Shown piece after piece: positions 10,574 through 22,899 of a stretch of DNA of 64,000 bases. The notes beneath the pieces were generated by a model. That model saw nothing but the letters and a program-made list of their open reading frames with translations. It was not told the origin of the DNA and made no database searches. The DNA is from Atrina japonica (taxonomy: Eukaryota > Mollusca > Bivalvia > Pterioida > Pinnidae): assembly GCA_030159075.1 (NCBI GenBank), contig BROG01000078.1, forward strand, positions 1,269,501-1,333,500, written 5' to 3'. Every line of letters begins with the position of its first letter. The stretch's first letter is position 1. Both the position numbers and the translations under genes were made by a program.

Positions 10574-10792
10574 TAATGGCATTATATGGCACCCTCAACA
10601 ATTTTTCAGTTATATGGTGGCCGCCAGTTTTTAATGGTGGAGGAGAGAACCTGGTTACAATCTACGTGGGAAGAGACCACCGGCCTTCTGCAAGTAAACT
10701 GGCAACTTTCTTGCAAAATCAGCTAAGGTTCCAGCAGGACACGAACCAGCACTGGCAATGATGCTCTCACCACTCGGCAACGGAGAACCCCC
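10574..10792 (-). repeat. SINE-2, minus orientation
   Basis: Reverse complement: head GTTGCCGAGTGGTGAGAGCA, then TTCGTGTCCTGCTGGAACC, ending in a tail with TTGTTGAGGGTGCCATATAA. It aligns along its length with the copy at 8968. Confidence 0.75.
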
Positions 10793-13700
10793 ATGACAGT
10801 CCATAAATAAGCACGTTTAATACACGACATATTGGTAGTTCCTGTTAAAATAACAAACACCGAATTATACCTCCTTACTTCAGTTTATTGATAAAATGAA
10901 TGAAAAAAAAAAAGAATATACAGAATTTCTTATTTTACATTACTTCACAAAAGAAAATCCATACAATTACAGTTTGCAGTCTACACTTAGATTCCTTACC
11001 AAACTTAATAAGTACATTTCAAGCCCTCACTCCTCTTAGTGTGGTACGGAAGACCTCTAGGAAATCTGCCAACGTGTTCACTAAACTTGGGTTACCTAAA
11101 CTTAGTAGGTCTAAAGCGTCTTCCTAAACATTGTAGAGGCTTATTCTATCAGCCAATTATCATAAACAAAGAAGAACAGCCAGTAATGAAAGTCTTCAGA
11201 TACTTGTTATATAAATATGTTATTTTACTTCCTTAGACCGCAAATGAGATTCAAGGTATGCAGAAATTGTTTTTGACAGAAAAACATTGTGAGCAGGTTG
11301 GCAAATTGCCTCGAGATTAATATTTGTATCACTTTCATTTGGACTCTTTCAGCACTATGCTATCGATGGTGGACAAGAAACATATAAAATACACGAGGAA
11401 ATACGACTGCATAAGCAAAGAACTATACAAATATCGGTAATCAATCAATACAATACTTAATACATGTAACATAGTTCTTCTTTGTCATACATGTCACATG
11501 ATTCTTCTACGAAACTGATTTCTTGTTTTACTAGTTTTTCTTGTGTAAATTTGATACTAGTAATACTTTGAGATGGACAGAAGCAACGGATAGGTTTAAT
11601 AAAATCAGATTATGTACATTTCACGTTGTGCTTCTCTATCTTTATATTCAATACCCTGTTATCACGCCTTATTACGGATGGAAAGACACTGCACCTCGAG
11701 AAAATGTCCTGTTTGTCAAATGTAAAGTAATCTCCAGCAACAGGAAGTCTCTCTGGGCGAGTTTCTTTTTTTTTGCATGTATCTATCATGACGTAAGCGT
11801 TATCATGAGACACTGAAATGTTGACACACCAGAATATACATGACAAAAGACAGTATTGACACATGACATGTTAAAATCCTAACATGTCAATGACTACAAA
11901 TTACTATTGAGGCTTGCCACATGAAACTTCTGTATGGACTGGTTGTATTGGGAGTCCTGACATGTCAAAAGATAAAAAACACAAATTAATTCACAAATAA
12001 TTATAGAAATGACAGTCTTCATGTCAATGATGACAAATGTGTCATATCCCGTCAAAACAATACAGCTTTGCCATGAGTCTTTCAAGATGACATTTATCAT
12101 GTAAATGATGACGTGACATTTCCAGTAAAAACATGGCAGCGTTAACACAAGACTCTATAGATGACAGTCTTTATGTCAATGACATGTAACAAACCTCGTC
12201 AAAATAGGACAGAATTGACACATGACTTTAGATATGGATATCAAATAAGTGTGGCATATTCAGTAACATTCAGTCATCAACATGTCATTTCATAAAAACA
12301 TGACACATGACACTCTCGATATGTCATCAATTTCCAGCATAATTTGACACATAACTTTTAGACATATGATACATTTATCTGGAAAATACTGTCGTTTTTT
12401 TTTTCTCCAAATCTAAAACCTTGCATACCATTAAACATTAAAACATTTTGTTGGTTATTAAACCTTATACACAGGAAGGAAGAGAAAGGAATAACAATAA
12501 TTTGAATCATATGTCTATATAATATTTTATACATTTCCATTACATGAAATTCTGGTAAAAATTTTATCCTACTGACTACAATCTATGTTAAAAATATTGA
12601 TAATGCACTTTGGTGCAAAATAAACATATAAAGGGTTGTTTGTACAAATGATTTGAAGTACAGAATAAATATTAAAACAATATTGGTGTCAATTACAAAA
12701 ACTCTGGAACAAAAATGTCAATTTCACAGAAAAGTATGGTATGAAAGAGTGGATTAAAAAGATTAAAATGAAATGTATGAACTCTGTTCTTACACAAAAA
12801 TTTTTCACTTTTTTCAAAATCTGTGAATGTAAGTGTTTGGCTTTCAAATGATTCTGCCAGATCAGTTCATCAAAAAGTCAGAAAAATTCAGTAAGAATTG
12901 AAATTTAGACAAGAAAAACTAAGTTTGACAGCAATTTTGTTACCAAGGATGTGAGTCTATTCTTGCAGGGATGCAGATAAAATATATACATAACAAAAAG
13001 TGGATTAACTATTTCAAAATATAGAAATGTTTAAGTAAGCTAGAACAATACACATCTCAACATAAATAGTAAACATAAGTATTATAAGTCACTCACTCTA
13101 TCAAAAATATACATGCCGCACAAATTACACAAAAGTGGCGAAGGGGAAATCGGGAAATAATATCAACTGATGGCATCTACAGACATCACTGTTACAGTAA
13201 CCATTGGCAGGCAACTCGTATAAATCAGGAAAATCTTAGAATACTTTTTCACTGAAGAATTTCCACTTGTTACATGGAGTTTGATCAAATGACTAATACT
13301 ATGCTATAATGGTGAACAGACAATGACCCGAATTTCCTGGTAAAATATAATTTTTTTAAAGTATAAAGTACTCTATAATGCTCCCCCTTTCTATTCCATC
13401 TAGTTCTGATATACTTGTATTCATATGATTTTTAATAACCAAATTAACAAATATATATATATATATACTTATTTCAAATGACATTTTTGTTACTTTTCAA
13501 AAAGCTTGAGAATGAAAAAGGTGAAATGTGAAATGATATAACTGCAAATTTCCCAGAAAGAAATAAGCGATAATTTTATACATACGAATACCGTCGGGAA
13601 TATGATATAACATTTCAATTAATGAAAAAAATGTATAGAGCATATTGGACCTCATAACTTCAGTTTCACATAATACATATTTCTTCTTACTTCAAAACAC

Positions 13701-14046
13701 AGCAATGGTTCTCGTGTACTAGTGACAAACATACTGGCCAGAAAATAAATTTTAAATAAATATTATTTCCAACATCTGAACATTAAAAACTAGAGTACCA
13801 TAAAAAGTACAAGATTTGCCCATAGTGAACTTTGGTATTACGTATCATTTCTAGTAAAAAGACAGGAGTCATGGACTGTTGAACTCGTCCAAAGTATCAT
13901 TGTATCTGAATTAACGGACCAAGTTTCATCAAAGTCATAAATATGAATGAAAGCATTAGAGCAATGACAGGGAAAGTTGGCATAGGGTACACCAAAATAT
14001 GACTCGTCTTGCTTGGAAAAGAAGAAAGTCTGAAGAAATACAAGTA
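10793..14046. other. Repeat-poor AT-rich region without recognised gene
   Basis: I see no exon with both splice sites and no recognisable protein. A degenerate TGACA-rich tandem region occupies 11835-12360. The remaining sequence is low-complexity and A/T-rich and could be distal 3' UTR or intergenic DNA; the sequence alone does not decide. Confidence 0.5.
11835..12360. repeat. Degenerate TGACA/TGTCA-rich tandem repeat
   Basis: Phrases such as TTGACACATGACATGT, TGACAGTCTTCATGTCAATG and TGACAGTCTTTATGTCAATG recur with a rough period of 75 bp. Palindromic TGACATGTCA cores make the tract self-complementary. Units are diverged. Confidence 0.55.
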
Positions 14047-14220
14047 CAGTCAAACCCACTTTTATTGAACCCTGTTACATCCAAATTTCACTTAATTTGA
14101 AATGATTTTGAATACACACCCATATTACTTTATTATCATTATAACCTGGCTATTCTGAAAATCCTGTTTATTTGAAAGAAAAATCAATCCCCTTTGATTA
14201 CGTATATCCGGGTATGACTC
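14047..14220. mobile_element. pogo-like MITE with TA duplication
   Basis: The element runs from CAGTCAAACCCACTTTTATT to a right end of GGGTATGACTC and is flanked by TA on both sides (14045-14046 and 14221-14222), as expected for Tc1/mariner/pogo insertion. It is 174 bp and non-coding. Confidence 0.65.
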
Positions 14221-15595
14221 TATATCCTATCTGCCCGTCATAAAGCGAATTGCACAGACCAACATTTCTCCTAAGTACACAGTATCATCACCAAAGAGTT
14301 CATTTGTTGAAATTGTAAAGAGAAAAACTGAAATTTCACATGCCATAACAGCTAGAAGCTTAAGTTTACAAGGATGTTTACAAAAAGAAAACAAGAATAA
14401 ATCTACAAGCTTCACCATCAAGCAATCATTTTATCAAAATCATAAACACACTTTGGCTTTATATATGCGATACTTGATTATTGGTAGCTCCTCTTAATGG
14501 CCACCTGTCCGTCATCACATCACCCAGGCATAAAAAAAGCGTCATCAGTTTCACATGTCAGTTCCGCCATCTTGTATTCTACGTAGTTTATGTAAAAGGC
14601 TTCCAGTAAAAATGTGCATACATGTAACTTGATCATCTGTATGAATGTATGAATTCCATTTGACTATTATTAGTTTGTTTTTGTTTTTTGTATAAATATG
14701 AAGAGAACAAAGGATTGTACGAATGTTTAGTTTCAATAATCCTCTTCTTGCTTACATGCACACAGCAGCGATGCTTATATTTTAATTTCGACTCTCTAGT
14801 ATGTTATGACAAATTTGAGTTCTCTTGTCTCTATAAAGATTCATATCTGAAAGATTAAACAACAAACATAATTAGATCTAAGAACGATGAAGATTCATAG
14901 CTGAAATATTAAACAACAACATAATTAAATAGAGGAACTATCAGAATTTGTTACAACTGCATTCATCAAATTCAAACACAACTAACCTTTAATGAAATAT
15001 TCAACACAGCAGTTTGGCAGACTTTTCCATTATGACATCACAAATGAATGGCCCGTCAAACATTTGTGTGATTATGTCACAATCTAATGACATCAAAAAT
15101 GCACATTGAAAGCCACATGTCAGACATTTGGCACTGGGTCAATTTCAGCATTAGCACCGAAGTTTGAAAATGTATCAGAAGATGAGTGTGGCAAACAGCA
15201 GTACAAATCCTATCTTTTTTTTATCACCAAGACCAGAAAACAAGTAATTAAGAATAATCAGAGATAACAAAGCTTACATTACTACAACACATCCCCTAAT
15301 CACTTTTCTGTATTAATAGCCAAAATTCCCTGGCACTCTTATCTTATTTACATGTAACATGATTAAAGCGGGCTTAAGACCTAGAAAAGAAACTGATTAT
15401 TCTAACTGACCATCAGTAAGATATTAAATGCTTACCAAATGCACTGAAAATAGACCATTTTAAAAAGTACACCTATGTAGTATCAAATTTATCGAACAGA
15501 GTCAATAATTTAACATGACTCAAAACTTCAGACAAGAACTTTTGGTCACTCTTGTAAGATTCTATTTATTACAAAACTTGAGAGTTTGAATAGTA
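14221..15595. other. No recognised gene
   Basis: The sequence is AT-rich. A short direct duplication of about 50 bp lies at 14838-14930 (phrase AGATTCATA...CTGAAA...TTAAACAACAA). A relative of the GATGTCATAATGA-type interspersed motif occurs at 15000-15130. Nothing else is recognised. Confidence 0.5.
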
Positions 15596-15758
15596 CAGTA
15601 GAACCTGTCTTGAGAGACCACTGAGATGAAAGACCACCTGTCTCGGGAGACCACATCCTGAAAACCTCTCAGTTTAACATCTCTGTAAAAAAAAAAATAC
15701 TCTTGAGAGACCACATTTTAGTGGCAGATGTGGCGGTCTCTCAAGACAGGCTCCACTG
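15596..15758. mobile_element. pogo-like MITE, 163 bp
   Basis: Inverted ends CAGTAGAACCTGTCTTGAGA and TCTCAAGACAGGCTCCACTG are nearly perfect complements. It is preceded by TA. Related copies lie at 9467, 14047, 22288, 30714, 44409 and near 55160. Confidence 0.8.
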
Positions 15759-15925
15759 AACTTCGTCTGGAATATCTGTAGCTATTCAGGTCATAACTGT
15801 GGCATTACCACTGCTGTACTTCTGGGATCATGCTCACCACAAAATAGTTCAATATTTCCCCCTACAACATATATTTTGACTATAACCATCAAAACGGTAG
15901 GTCTAATATGAACATTTCAAATTCA

Positions 15926-16142
15926 TTAACTCATCCACCCCTGAAATCCCATTTGAACCTACCCATTTCAAAGAATGGTTAAGTCCACTGTCAGAATTCA
16001 GGGGTGTATGATTTAAAAATAAATATTTCATAATAATATTACTATGCAATATGAACTTGTTCACTCCCAAATTATGACAGCAGACTATACTATTTATTGA
16101 TTTGGGTGAGTCTAAATGTGACCACAGGGGTAGATGAGTTAA
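15926..16142. mobile_element. TTAACTCATCC MITE, long (217-bp) subfamily
   Basis: Ends TTAACTCATCCACCCCTGAA and ACAGGGGTAGATGAGTTAA are inverted repeats. A near-identical long copy lies in reverse order at 18831-19045. The 91-bp copies elsewhere share the ends but have a different, shorter core. Confidence 0.8.
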
Positions 16143-16154
16143 CAGGGACATTAA

Positions 16155-16500
16155 ATAAAATCCGTGCTATAACTCCTAAATGGCTTCATGGGGATCCATC
16201 TGATCAGTTTTGAGAAACGGTTTTAACAAATTTCTACCAATCAGAAAGCTTGTTATTTCCTTCAATGCAAGTATACAGACCGGTTGTGTTGTATATATAA
16301 AGCTGTTACGTCATATTGAAACCCTCCCCCGCAAAGTCAATTATATAGAATGAATTTGGTGTCCAGCTGACTACAGTTTCACAGAAAATGGTAATATATA
16401 TAAATATAAGAAAGTACTTCTTGTTGCACAGAATATTTTGCCATCAGACACTGCATGTACATTCCAGGTTTTTTACAAAATTGAATCAAAGTACTGAAAG
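16155..16500. repeat. Duplicated block, copy 1
   Basis: The segment from GCTTCATGGGGATCCATCTG to the TTCCAGG phrase at about 16470 is repeated at 18085-18470 with few substitutions. Copy 1 lacks about 60 bp (around 16250) present in copy 2. Confidence 0.8.
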
Positions 16501-18084
16501 TACTGAAATGGGTTGTTATTTTGGCAAAATAGCCATGGGATTCAAACTACTTCTATCTAACATATATGAAATGAAAATAAATCAAATTAATGTAGATCTA
16601 AAAACCAAAAAAAACCTTCAATTTCCAGCCTCTTAATAACTTCAAAATTAACATTCTAAATTTTATTTGTTGTATCTTCCGCACCAACTTTAGATATTGT
16701 CTATCGTGCATTAACACTCATTTCAAAATGAAGCGTGAGCATTTATGGACCTTCTTAAATTTAAACCAAACATGACACTGGGAGCAGGTAAAATAAATTT
16801 TTTCATAGGAAAAAATGGCTGTGATTTAAAACAAATTTTAGGGCTTGTAATATCGAACGTAAACAATCTTATTTAGAGCTATTACCATGGTACATGAACA
16901 TATACTCTGCCTAGATTAAATAAACAACCAAACAACGTTCTCTATCTTGTATTAATTAATATAAATAACTGTATGGGGTGAAAAAGACAGTTTACCCAAT
17001 GTTTACTGTTAAAGAAATAAATTTTCATCAACATAATTCGGGCCTAAAGTCGTGATGCAGCAAAATGATCTACATATATCACAAATTTCACTTATAGACA
17101 TCAACGCTTTCGGCAATGGATAAAACTTTGTTTATTGTTGAAGATATCGTTTCTGTTTTAAATCAATTATGAAAAGACCGATTACACAAAGTTTAGGTTT
17201 ATACATCCCAATCTAATTGTGATAAACTTCAAAAGTTGTGAAAATTGTTGTATAAACACCTTTCAAGGGACATGGCGACTTTCCCAAACTTCTGTGGAAA
17301 TGAGAACTGGAAATTGTAACATTCAATGTTCAAGTTACCTACCTTTGCGATATCAATACACACAGTATACAAGTGACCGTCTGCTAAAATTGAGCAGTTG
17401 CTGGTTATACATGTATAAGGCATGTGGTCACCATATAGGGTGTATAAATAAAGGAATTATGCATGGGGAATCTCATTAAGGCAGGTTATGTATAGCTGTT
17501 AGGTGACAAACACGTTAATTTCATGGTTTTCAAAATGGACAAGAACTTATTCATTATGAATTTCACGCGCTATTTGTGTAACAAGCACCTCTTACTCCAT
17601 GCTATCCCCTCTATTCTGCTTTTATTTTCATTTTTCCATGGACTAGAAAACATACAAATATTTGAGAGTCCAATTTCTATTTACAATCACTGTATGCTAT
17701 AGTAGCTGTCAATATCAATATGACAAATAGCGGAGTAATACTGCAGTTTACTGCAGAATCTTATACATTGGAATTCCATATTTATAAATAGATTTATGAC
17801 ACTCTGTTGAAACTAACTACAAATCGTATTGTATAATTTCAAATGGCAGAAGTAAGTAGAGTTATGTGGTATTTCATTTAATGATTATTCAAACTAGATT
17901 TAATTTCATTTACACCCCAAAATTTGACTTTTATGTTAAAGTTAAATTCTTGAGTTGGATTATATTTTAAACGAAGTGCAAATGCAGCCTCCATGACCTC
18001 TTCACTGCTAACAAAATAGCCCTCGATGAAAAGTCGAAGTAAACCATTAATAGGTTGTTATTACATAACAACCCATAAAAATCG
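16501..18084. other. Single-copy spacer between duplicated blocks
   Basis: The spacer is AT-rich with no recognised gene. The frames around 17219-17479 on both strands are open for 64-86 codons but show no motif, signal peptide or splice signals and are probably chance. Confidence 0.45.
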
Positions 18085-18480
18085 TGCTATTATTCCTAAA
18101 CGGCTTCATGGGGATCCAGCTGATCAGTTTTGAGAAACGGTTTTAACAAATTTCTACCAATCAGAAAGCTGGCCAGCCATATATGTCGGGAAATAAGACA
18201 TACCATTAATATTTACATACTGACTGTTATTTCCTTCATTGCAAGTATACAGACCGGTTGTGTTGTATATTCAAAGCTGGACACACAGCTGTTCAGTCAT
18301 ATGAAACCCTCCCCCCATAAAGTCAATCATATAGAATGAATTTTGTGTCCAGCTGACTTGTTTCACAGAAAATGGTAATATATATAAATATAAGAAAGCA
18401 CTTCTTGTTGCACAGAATTTTTTTCCATGAGACACTGCATGTACATTCCAGGTTTTTTTTCCCCAAAAATGAAAAACAAT
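18085..18480. repeat. Duplicated block, copy 2
   Basis: It matches copy 1 at 16155-16500, including TTGAGAAACGGTTTTAACAA and the stretch around AAATGGTAATATATATAAAT. It contains about 60 extra bases (GGCCAGCCATATATGTCGGG and following). Confidence 0.8.
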
Positions 18481-18830
18481 CTTTAAATGCACATTGCCAG
18501 TTATTATCACCTATATATAAAGTTTCATTAGGATCGAGCAAACTTAATGGACAATTTTCGACCTATTAGAGACTTAGAATCTTGGCGAAATATTATGTTA
18601 TATACCACAATTCTCAAACGACTATGACACTGTGACCCCATTGGGCAAATCAGAAAGATAAATACAGAAAAACACTGCATACGGTAATTTAAATGGAAAA
18701 TGTTTTTGATTACCGATTTACTGCTATACAAATGATGCCAATAAATTTTTCTTATTTTTAAATTTTTTTTGCATTTGATAATTTTCTTTTTGACACATTA
18801 TGTAGTTGGCACGCAGTTTTATTTGCAGAC

Positions 18831-19045
18831 TTTGACTCATCTACCCCTCTGGTCACATTTAGACTCACCCAAATTAATAAATAGTATTGTCTACTGTCAT
18901 AATTTAGGAGCGAGCAAGTTCATATTGCATGTAAAATTATTACAAAATTTGGATTCTAAATCATACACCCCTAAATTTGGACAGTGGACTTAACCATTCT
19001 TTGAAATGAGCAGGTCCAAATGTGACTTCAGGGGTTGATGAATTA
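18831..19045. mobile_element. TTAACTCATCC MITE, long subfamily, inverted relative to 15926
   Basis: It starts GACTCATCTACCCCTCTGGT and ends TTCAGGGGTTGATGAATT. Read in reverse complement, it aligns with the 217-bp copy at 15926-16142 over its full length. Confidence 0.8.
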
Positions 19046-21067
19046 ATTTCGTTACATAAAACACTGTAGACTGATTCAACATACCTAGGAAGCCTGAGTA
19101 ACAGGTAAAATAACTGTTAGTGACAAAAATCAAATTACACATGTATCTAAAATCATGATCATCTAAAAATTGTTTACCTGTAAACAAAAAGGGGTTTTAT
19201 TTTGTAAATATTTGCATATACTGTATACCGGAAAATTTTCGCTCCTGTTTAATTGTCACCCTTGGATCAGAGGGCGAATTGAAAATGAAAGCGAAATTTT
19301 CAAGCTAAATAACTGAAACACAAACGTACATGCCAGCATGTGAGACTATGGTGATAACGAATGAATTTGAGATGGGTTGAATACATTTTCTGTCGTAAAA
19401 TGGTGAAAATTTGCAGGTATACAGTATACAAATAACTTCCTGGAAATTCAAATCTTCTTTTTAAGTCAAACCAAATAAAGAGTACTAGAATGTGACTTAC
19501 ACAGCATGACGAGGCTTTTTAAAAAATTTTCTTCCGTGCAAAAAAGAAGAGCTCAGTCTGTCCATGCAAAACAAAAAGTGCAATCAATTTGCATGTTACA
19601 TGTACATGTATATCATTTTCCAGTGTTTTGTGTGGTTTATTTGGTATTTCTTTGATGTAAAAATGAACCTATAAAACTTTTATTTTTTTTATTTTTTTGG
19701 GGGGGGGGGGCTCAAATTGTTAATTAAGAGGCAACTTAGTCCTTTCGTTTACTTGTGGTATAAAACTCAAGATGGCTGACTACCGAATAACTACAATTTT
19801 CGATTCATTAGTTTTCTTGAATACTACAAACTCTCTCATCGGAACATGAAATAGAACTTCATTCCACTTAAATCTGAAATGTGTTTTACCCCTGTTGAAC
19901 TCCAAATTTTTTATCCTTGATTTGTTTACTTTTCAAAAAGGAGTAAACAAAACTATGTTTAATGTTATTAAATATTTTTTCAAGTTGAATTTTCATGACA
20001 ATATCTTTTTCTTCTGTTAAAACTTAATTAAAAACTTAATTATCATAAATTATAATAGGACAGCCCTCAAAGACAAACCTATAATAGTTTGTTTTTGCAT
20101 AACAACCCATAAAAAATGGTACGAAAAATTCAAGTTGTATGTAAAAATCAACGATTACTTTTTCTTCCAAATGACCTTTTTTTTTAAAAAAAAATTTCTA
20201 TGCATTTTTCAAGAATGAATCAGTCATAAAAAATAAACAATACTCAGGTTTTGTTGGAGAGACTTCACAACTTATGTGGTTACTGTACACATATTAAAAT
20301 CAAAATCTGACCATGACATTATGAAAACAGGAAATCTAATTCAAAACCAAATCTCTCATCACAGACTCCAGTTTTCTGATATGTCACATAAAGGATCTAA
20401 TAAAAATATCAAACATAACAGTACATATATCTAATGCAAAGAATCTCTTTCTATGCATATATACATCGTTTTCATCACTTTGTTGGAGAAAATGCTCGAA
20501 AGCATGTCGGTTACATTTAATGAGTTATTCATGAAAATTTTAAGATGTACATATAACTGTTGGCTGTTTAATTCAAAAAGCAGCGCTCTACAATGCGACC
20601 AAATCACTCGCAAATGCAACCATTTTTTAGGTTTTGGCGAGTGTTTATTCTAATTCAGTCTCCACATTGCGACCATTTTTTTTCTCCGAGCCAGAAATCA
20701 AACGTTTGTCCGTTTTCGCTGTGAAATTACATTATCAAAACCATGATCTGTTATGCGCTTTACAACAACCAATTTGGCTATCCAATTTCGATAAACTGGA
20801 GTGTCTAACTCATGTTGATTACTGTATAAAAACACGTTGTATACTGTCATGTTTTTGACTTGACATGTTGTATACTGTCATGTTTTCGACTTGAATCTTT
20901 CCAAACAAAACATGATGACTTTTTCTTTTCAGTGTCGATTTCAACAAAAGCATCTACCTCTTCATTGGACACTTGCAAATTTAAACGTAGTTAGTGTTAC
21001 CGGAATACTGGAACAGATTTATGGCTAGTGTTCAACGAGGAGGGCGGGCAGATCACAGGCACAGCCG
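19046..21067. other. No recognised gene; scattered repeat fragments
   Basis: A 10-nt G run lies near 19700. A fragment with CAATGCGACC and GGCGAGTG phrases at 20570-20690 is related to the hAT-like element at 3238. A roughly 33-bp direct duplication (TTGTATACTGTCATGTTTT) occurs at 20835-20890. No exon is supported. Confidence 0.5.
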
Positions 21068-21213
21068 GAATTCAAAATTTTATCTGTAAATTAAAATCGA
21101 GAGTCAAACACCCAATTGTCTGACATAAACCTTATAAAGAATTTGATAGATATTTGTCTGACGATCGGGTGTTTGACTCTTGATTTTAACTTACAGATAA
21201 AATTTCAAATTCT
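21068..21213. repeat. Foldback element, about 146 bp
   Basis: Left arm phrases TTTTATCTGTAAATTAAAAT and GAGAGTCAAACACCC are mirrored by GGGTGTTTGACTCTTGATTT and AACTTACAGATAAAATTT. The arms are about 46 bp with a few mismatches, around a central AT-rich spacer of about 50 bp. Confidence 0.8.
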
Positions 21214-21479
21214 TGTGGGCAGAAACTGTTTTGTAAATTCTGCTGAAAACAAACCAGTGTTATAAATTTAAAAACGGAGTTTAAGTGTGCCTTTATATTA
21301 GAGCAACAAATATGAAAAATATAGGCATATAAATACTCCCAGATTTATTTTAAAAATGCACAAAATGGTCAATAATTAATAACAGTTTTTAAATGGATTG
21401 AAACAATAAAAAGTCATGTCAACTTAAGAAAATTAATGTTTTATTTCAATTTCATCCAGCAGAATCTTTACTAACAAGA

Positions 21480-21515
21480 ACACACACACACACGCATATT
21501 ATATATATATATATA
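21480..21515 (+). repeat. (CA)n and (AT)n microsatellites
   Basis: A short CACACACACACACA run is followed by an ATATATATATATATATAT run with a brief interruption. Confidence 0.9.
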
Positions 21516-21890
21516 TGCATGTATATTGGCAAGTAAAAGATTCTGACTGGCTAGTAAAATATCTGGTTCACTGGCCAAATGAAGAGTGAATTTTTTAAGT
21601 GTTGTAGAGCCCTGAAAAGCCATCTGATTTTTGATTTAAAAAAAAAAACATTGTACATTATTTTGTCCATATACTATAAAATTATTTGGCATTAAATGTG
21701 TAAGCCGTTTAAAATTATTTTACTCATATCAAATCATTTTATATGACAAGTAAAGTTTGTGATTAATTAAAAAATGATAATAATTATGCTATCTGAAGAT
21801 TGTTGTGTTAGTCAAGACAGGTTCCACCGAATATAATCATATTACAGTGAAGGTATACTAGACGCACATGAATATATATTTGAATTTTGA

Positions 21891-22125
21891 CTGCTGTTTT
21901 ACACCACACTCAACAATTTTTCAGTTATATGGTGGCGACCAGTTCTTAATGGTGGAGGAGAGATCCCCGTTACAATGTACCCGGGAAGAGCCCTCCACAA
22001 GTAAACTGGCAAACTTTCTCACAAAAATCAGTTTAGGTTCCAGTGGGGCTCAAACCTGCACTGACAGGAAATGAGAGACTTCATGGTTCAAAGCGTGATG
22101 CTCTGACCACTCAGTCGCAGACATA
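21891..22125 (-). repeat. SINE-2, minus orientation, complete
   Basis: Reverse complement: head CTGCGACTGAGTGGTCAGAG, the phrase TGAAGTCTCTCATTTCC, the body TGGAACCTAAACTG, and the tail TTGTTGAGTGTGGTGTAAAA. It is the same organisation as at 8968. Confidence 0.75.
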
Positions 22126-22287
22126 TAAGAGGTAGATTTATAAGTCTTACTACACTTTAATTGTAGAGATATATATAGAACGATGTGTTCCCAGAACGTG
22201 TACCGGTACTGGAATAAAACAACATCCAATTATCACCATCAGTTAACAGGCCAACTAAAGAAACTTGCTTGTGATTTACCTTTAGTT

Positions 22288-22470
22288 CAGTCAAACCCGA
22301 CTATAAAGATCCCTCAATTGAACAAGCAAAAGTAGTTGTTATAGACAGGTGGCCTTTGTAAAGAGGTTTATTCATTATATAAAAAAAAGTTAACAAAGGT
22401 TGTTTGAATGGCCTTTTTGGACAGGTGCCCTCTATACAGGTGGTCTTTAATGTCTAATAAAGTTTGACTG
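22288..22470. mobile_element. pogo-like MITE, 183 bp
   Basis: Ends CAGTCAAACCCGACTATAAA and AATAAAGTTTGACTG are inverted, and TA follows the right end. Internal phrases GACAGGTGGCC and GGACAGGTGCCC recur. Confidence 0.7.
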
Positions 22471-22832
22471 TACTTTAAAATGCACTGAATAATTATATAC
22501 AACTTACGCAACTGAAATTATAAAATTACATTATACTGATTGTAATATCAAGTGCTTCTTTAACTTTGTACCATGTTACTCACTTTCATTACTCTAATGT
22601 CAGGTCAATTACAAATTGTGTAAAGTACTTACTTATCAATTTCTAAAATGTACTGTTAATTTCAAATGCAACAAATTGAAATTGACTGAATGTTATAAAC
22701 ATGTCTTATCTATAATGTCATAACTGTGAAGCAGGTGAATTACACAGGTAAGCTTGTTTAGAGGGCCTCTTAATTGATCCAGATAACTGCTTGTTGTTTT
22801 AGTACAGTAGACAGTCGGGGGGAACACTGTTC

Positions 22833-22840
<8 letters not shown>

Positions 22841-22898
<58 letters not shown>
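22841..22898 (+). repeat. (CA)12 (TA)17 compound microsatellite
   Basis: (CA)n spans 22841-22864 and pure TA continues to 22898. The surrounding AT-rich sequence shows no gene. Confidence 0.97.
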
Positions 22899-22899
<1 letters not shown>

